Below are positions 63,695 to 64,000 of a stretch of DNA of 64,000 nt, one piece after another. Numbering within the stretch: the stretch's first letter is position 1; each line of letters begins with the position of its first letter. The stretch is from Solirubrobacteraceae bacterium. Lineage in GTDB: Bacteria; Actinomycetota; Thermoleophilia; Solirubrobacterales; Solirubrobacteraceae. The stretch spans positions 31,689 to 95,688 of the forward strand of contig JAEMQS010000008.1 in NCBI GenBank assembly GCA_016463765.1, given 5' to 3'. A model generated the notes under the pieces. The model ran no database searches. It was not told the DNA's origin and saw nothing but the letters and a program-made list of their open reading frames with translations. The position numbers and the translations under genes were made by a program.

Positions 63695-64000
63695 TGTGGG
63701 CGGCGAGCTCGCCGCGGAAGTCGGCGAGCTCGCCGGGGTCGATCGAGTACGTGTGGCCGGCCTCGGGGAACGCCCGGGTCCGGACGTCGTGGGCGTACTG
63801 CGCGACGCCCGCGACCATCTCGTCGAGGAGGCTGGCGTAGCGCTTGACGAAGCGCGCGCCGGTCCCCTCGCGGATGCCGAGGAGGTCGTGGAACACGAGG
63901 ACCTGACCGTCGGTCGCCGCGCCCGCGCCGATCCCGATGACCGGGACGTGGATCTGGGGCATGAGCTCGTCGGCGACGGCCGACGGGATCGCCTCGAACA
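63678..64000 (-). CDS. panB: 3-methyl-2-oxobutanoate hydroxymethyltransferase (3' part)
   Basis: Only the last 106 residues are in the window; the gene continues past the right edge. FEAIPSAVADELM and IHVPVIGIGAGAATDGQVLVFHDLLG match the conserved C-terminal half of PanB (the IGIGAG loop and QVLVxHDxLG), and PKFVKxY-like ARFVKRYASL follows. PanB adds a hydroxymethyl group from methylene-tetrahydrofolate to 2-oxoisovalerate, the first step of pantothenate synthesis. Its end overlaps the GH-like gene by 17 bases in convergent orientation. Confidence 0.93.
   Translation of the reverse strand, partial: FEAIPSAVADELMPQIHVPVIGIGAGAATDGQVLVFHDLLGIREGTGARFVKRYASLLDEMVAGVAQYAHDVRTRAFPEAGHTYSIDPGELADFRGELAAHITVAG

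Overview
The window is very GC-rich DNA (GTG and even TTG starts, dense overlapping genes) from an actinobacterium. The gene content (polA, rpsA, coaE, uvrB, uvrA, a DivIVA-type protein, gpgS, ACT-domain malic enzyme, secreted proteins with basic Ig-like tails) and the style of the promoters fit the Thermoleophilia (Solirubrobacterales-like) best; the lineage is inferred from memory of gene families, not from a search. I see no tRNA, rRNA, CRISPR array, transposase, integrase or phage gene.

Layout. 1-4.8 kb: the 3' part of a cytosine-deaminase-like amidohydrolase, a TauE/SafE permease, a TetR regulator and a paired acyl-CoA dehydrogenase operon, closed by a strong bidirectional terminator. 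4.8-12.9 kb: a nucleotide-sugar-epimerase-like protein, NAD malic enzyme, a large secreted subtilase-like protein with an altered active site, DNA polymerase I and a small YdcZ-type membrane protein. 12.9-42.1 kb: a roughly 29-kb catabolic island for cyclic amides, ureides or pyrimidine-like rings. Its first operon (+) holds a deaminase-type amidohydrolase, a double cupin, a PRTase-like protein, an M20 carbamoylase, an IclR regulator and an MFS transporter, followed by a dihydropyrimidinase. Its second operon (-) holds a dimethylformamidase-beta-like protein, a class III aminotransferase, hyuA, hyuB, a small dimeric-barrel protein, a hydantoinase and DUF3830. A third, short operon (-) has an allantoinase/dihydroorotase-like and a cytosine-deaminase-like enzyme, divergent from a fourth operon (+) with an NMT1/THI5-type ABC importer and a second hyuA-hyuB-aminotransferase set. 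42.1-46.6 kb: a chemoreceptor, a geranylgeranyl-reductase-type flavoprotein and a calycin-like protein. 46.6-64 kb: rpsA-coaE-lytic transglycosylase, secreted protein, esterase, uvrB-mutY, DivIVA-like protein, three consecutive TetR genes, uvrA, acetyltransferase, gpgS, a secreted clan GH-A-like protein, and the 3' part of panB.

How it works together. The island reads as a ring-opening and nitrogen-salvage pathway: import (ABC, MFS), deamination (cytosine/guanine-deaminase-type enzymes), hydrolytic opening of cyclic ureides (dihydropyrimidinase/hydantoinase/allantoinase types) or ATP-dependent opening (HyuA/HyuB), decarbamoylation (M20 enzyme), then transamination. The true substrate cannot be read from sequence. 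It sits between polA and rpsA, which are neighbours in other actinobacteria such as Mycobacterium tuberculosis.

Gene expression. At least ten genes outside the island have a TANNNT -10 element 6-11 bases before the start codon, so their mRNAs should be leaderless or nearly so; this settles several start codons. Island genes instead use GGAAGG-type ribosome sites, and three of them are preceded by tiny ORFs whose stop overlaps the real start. uvrA carries a GAAC-N4-GTTC SOS box.
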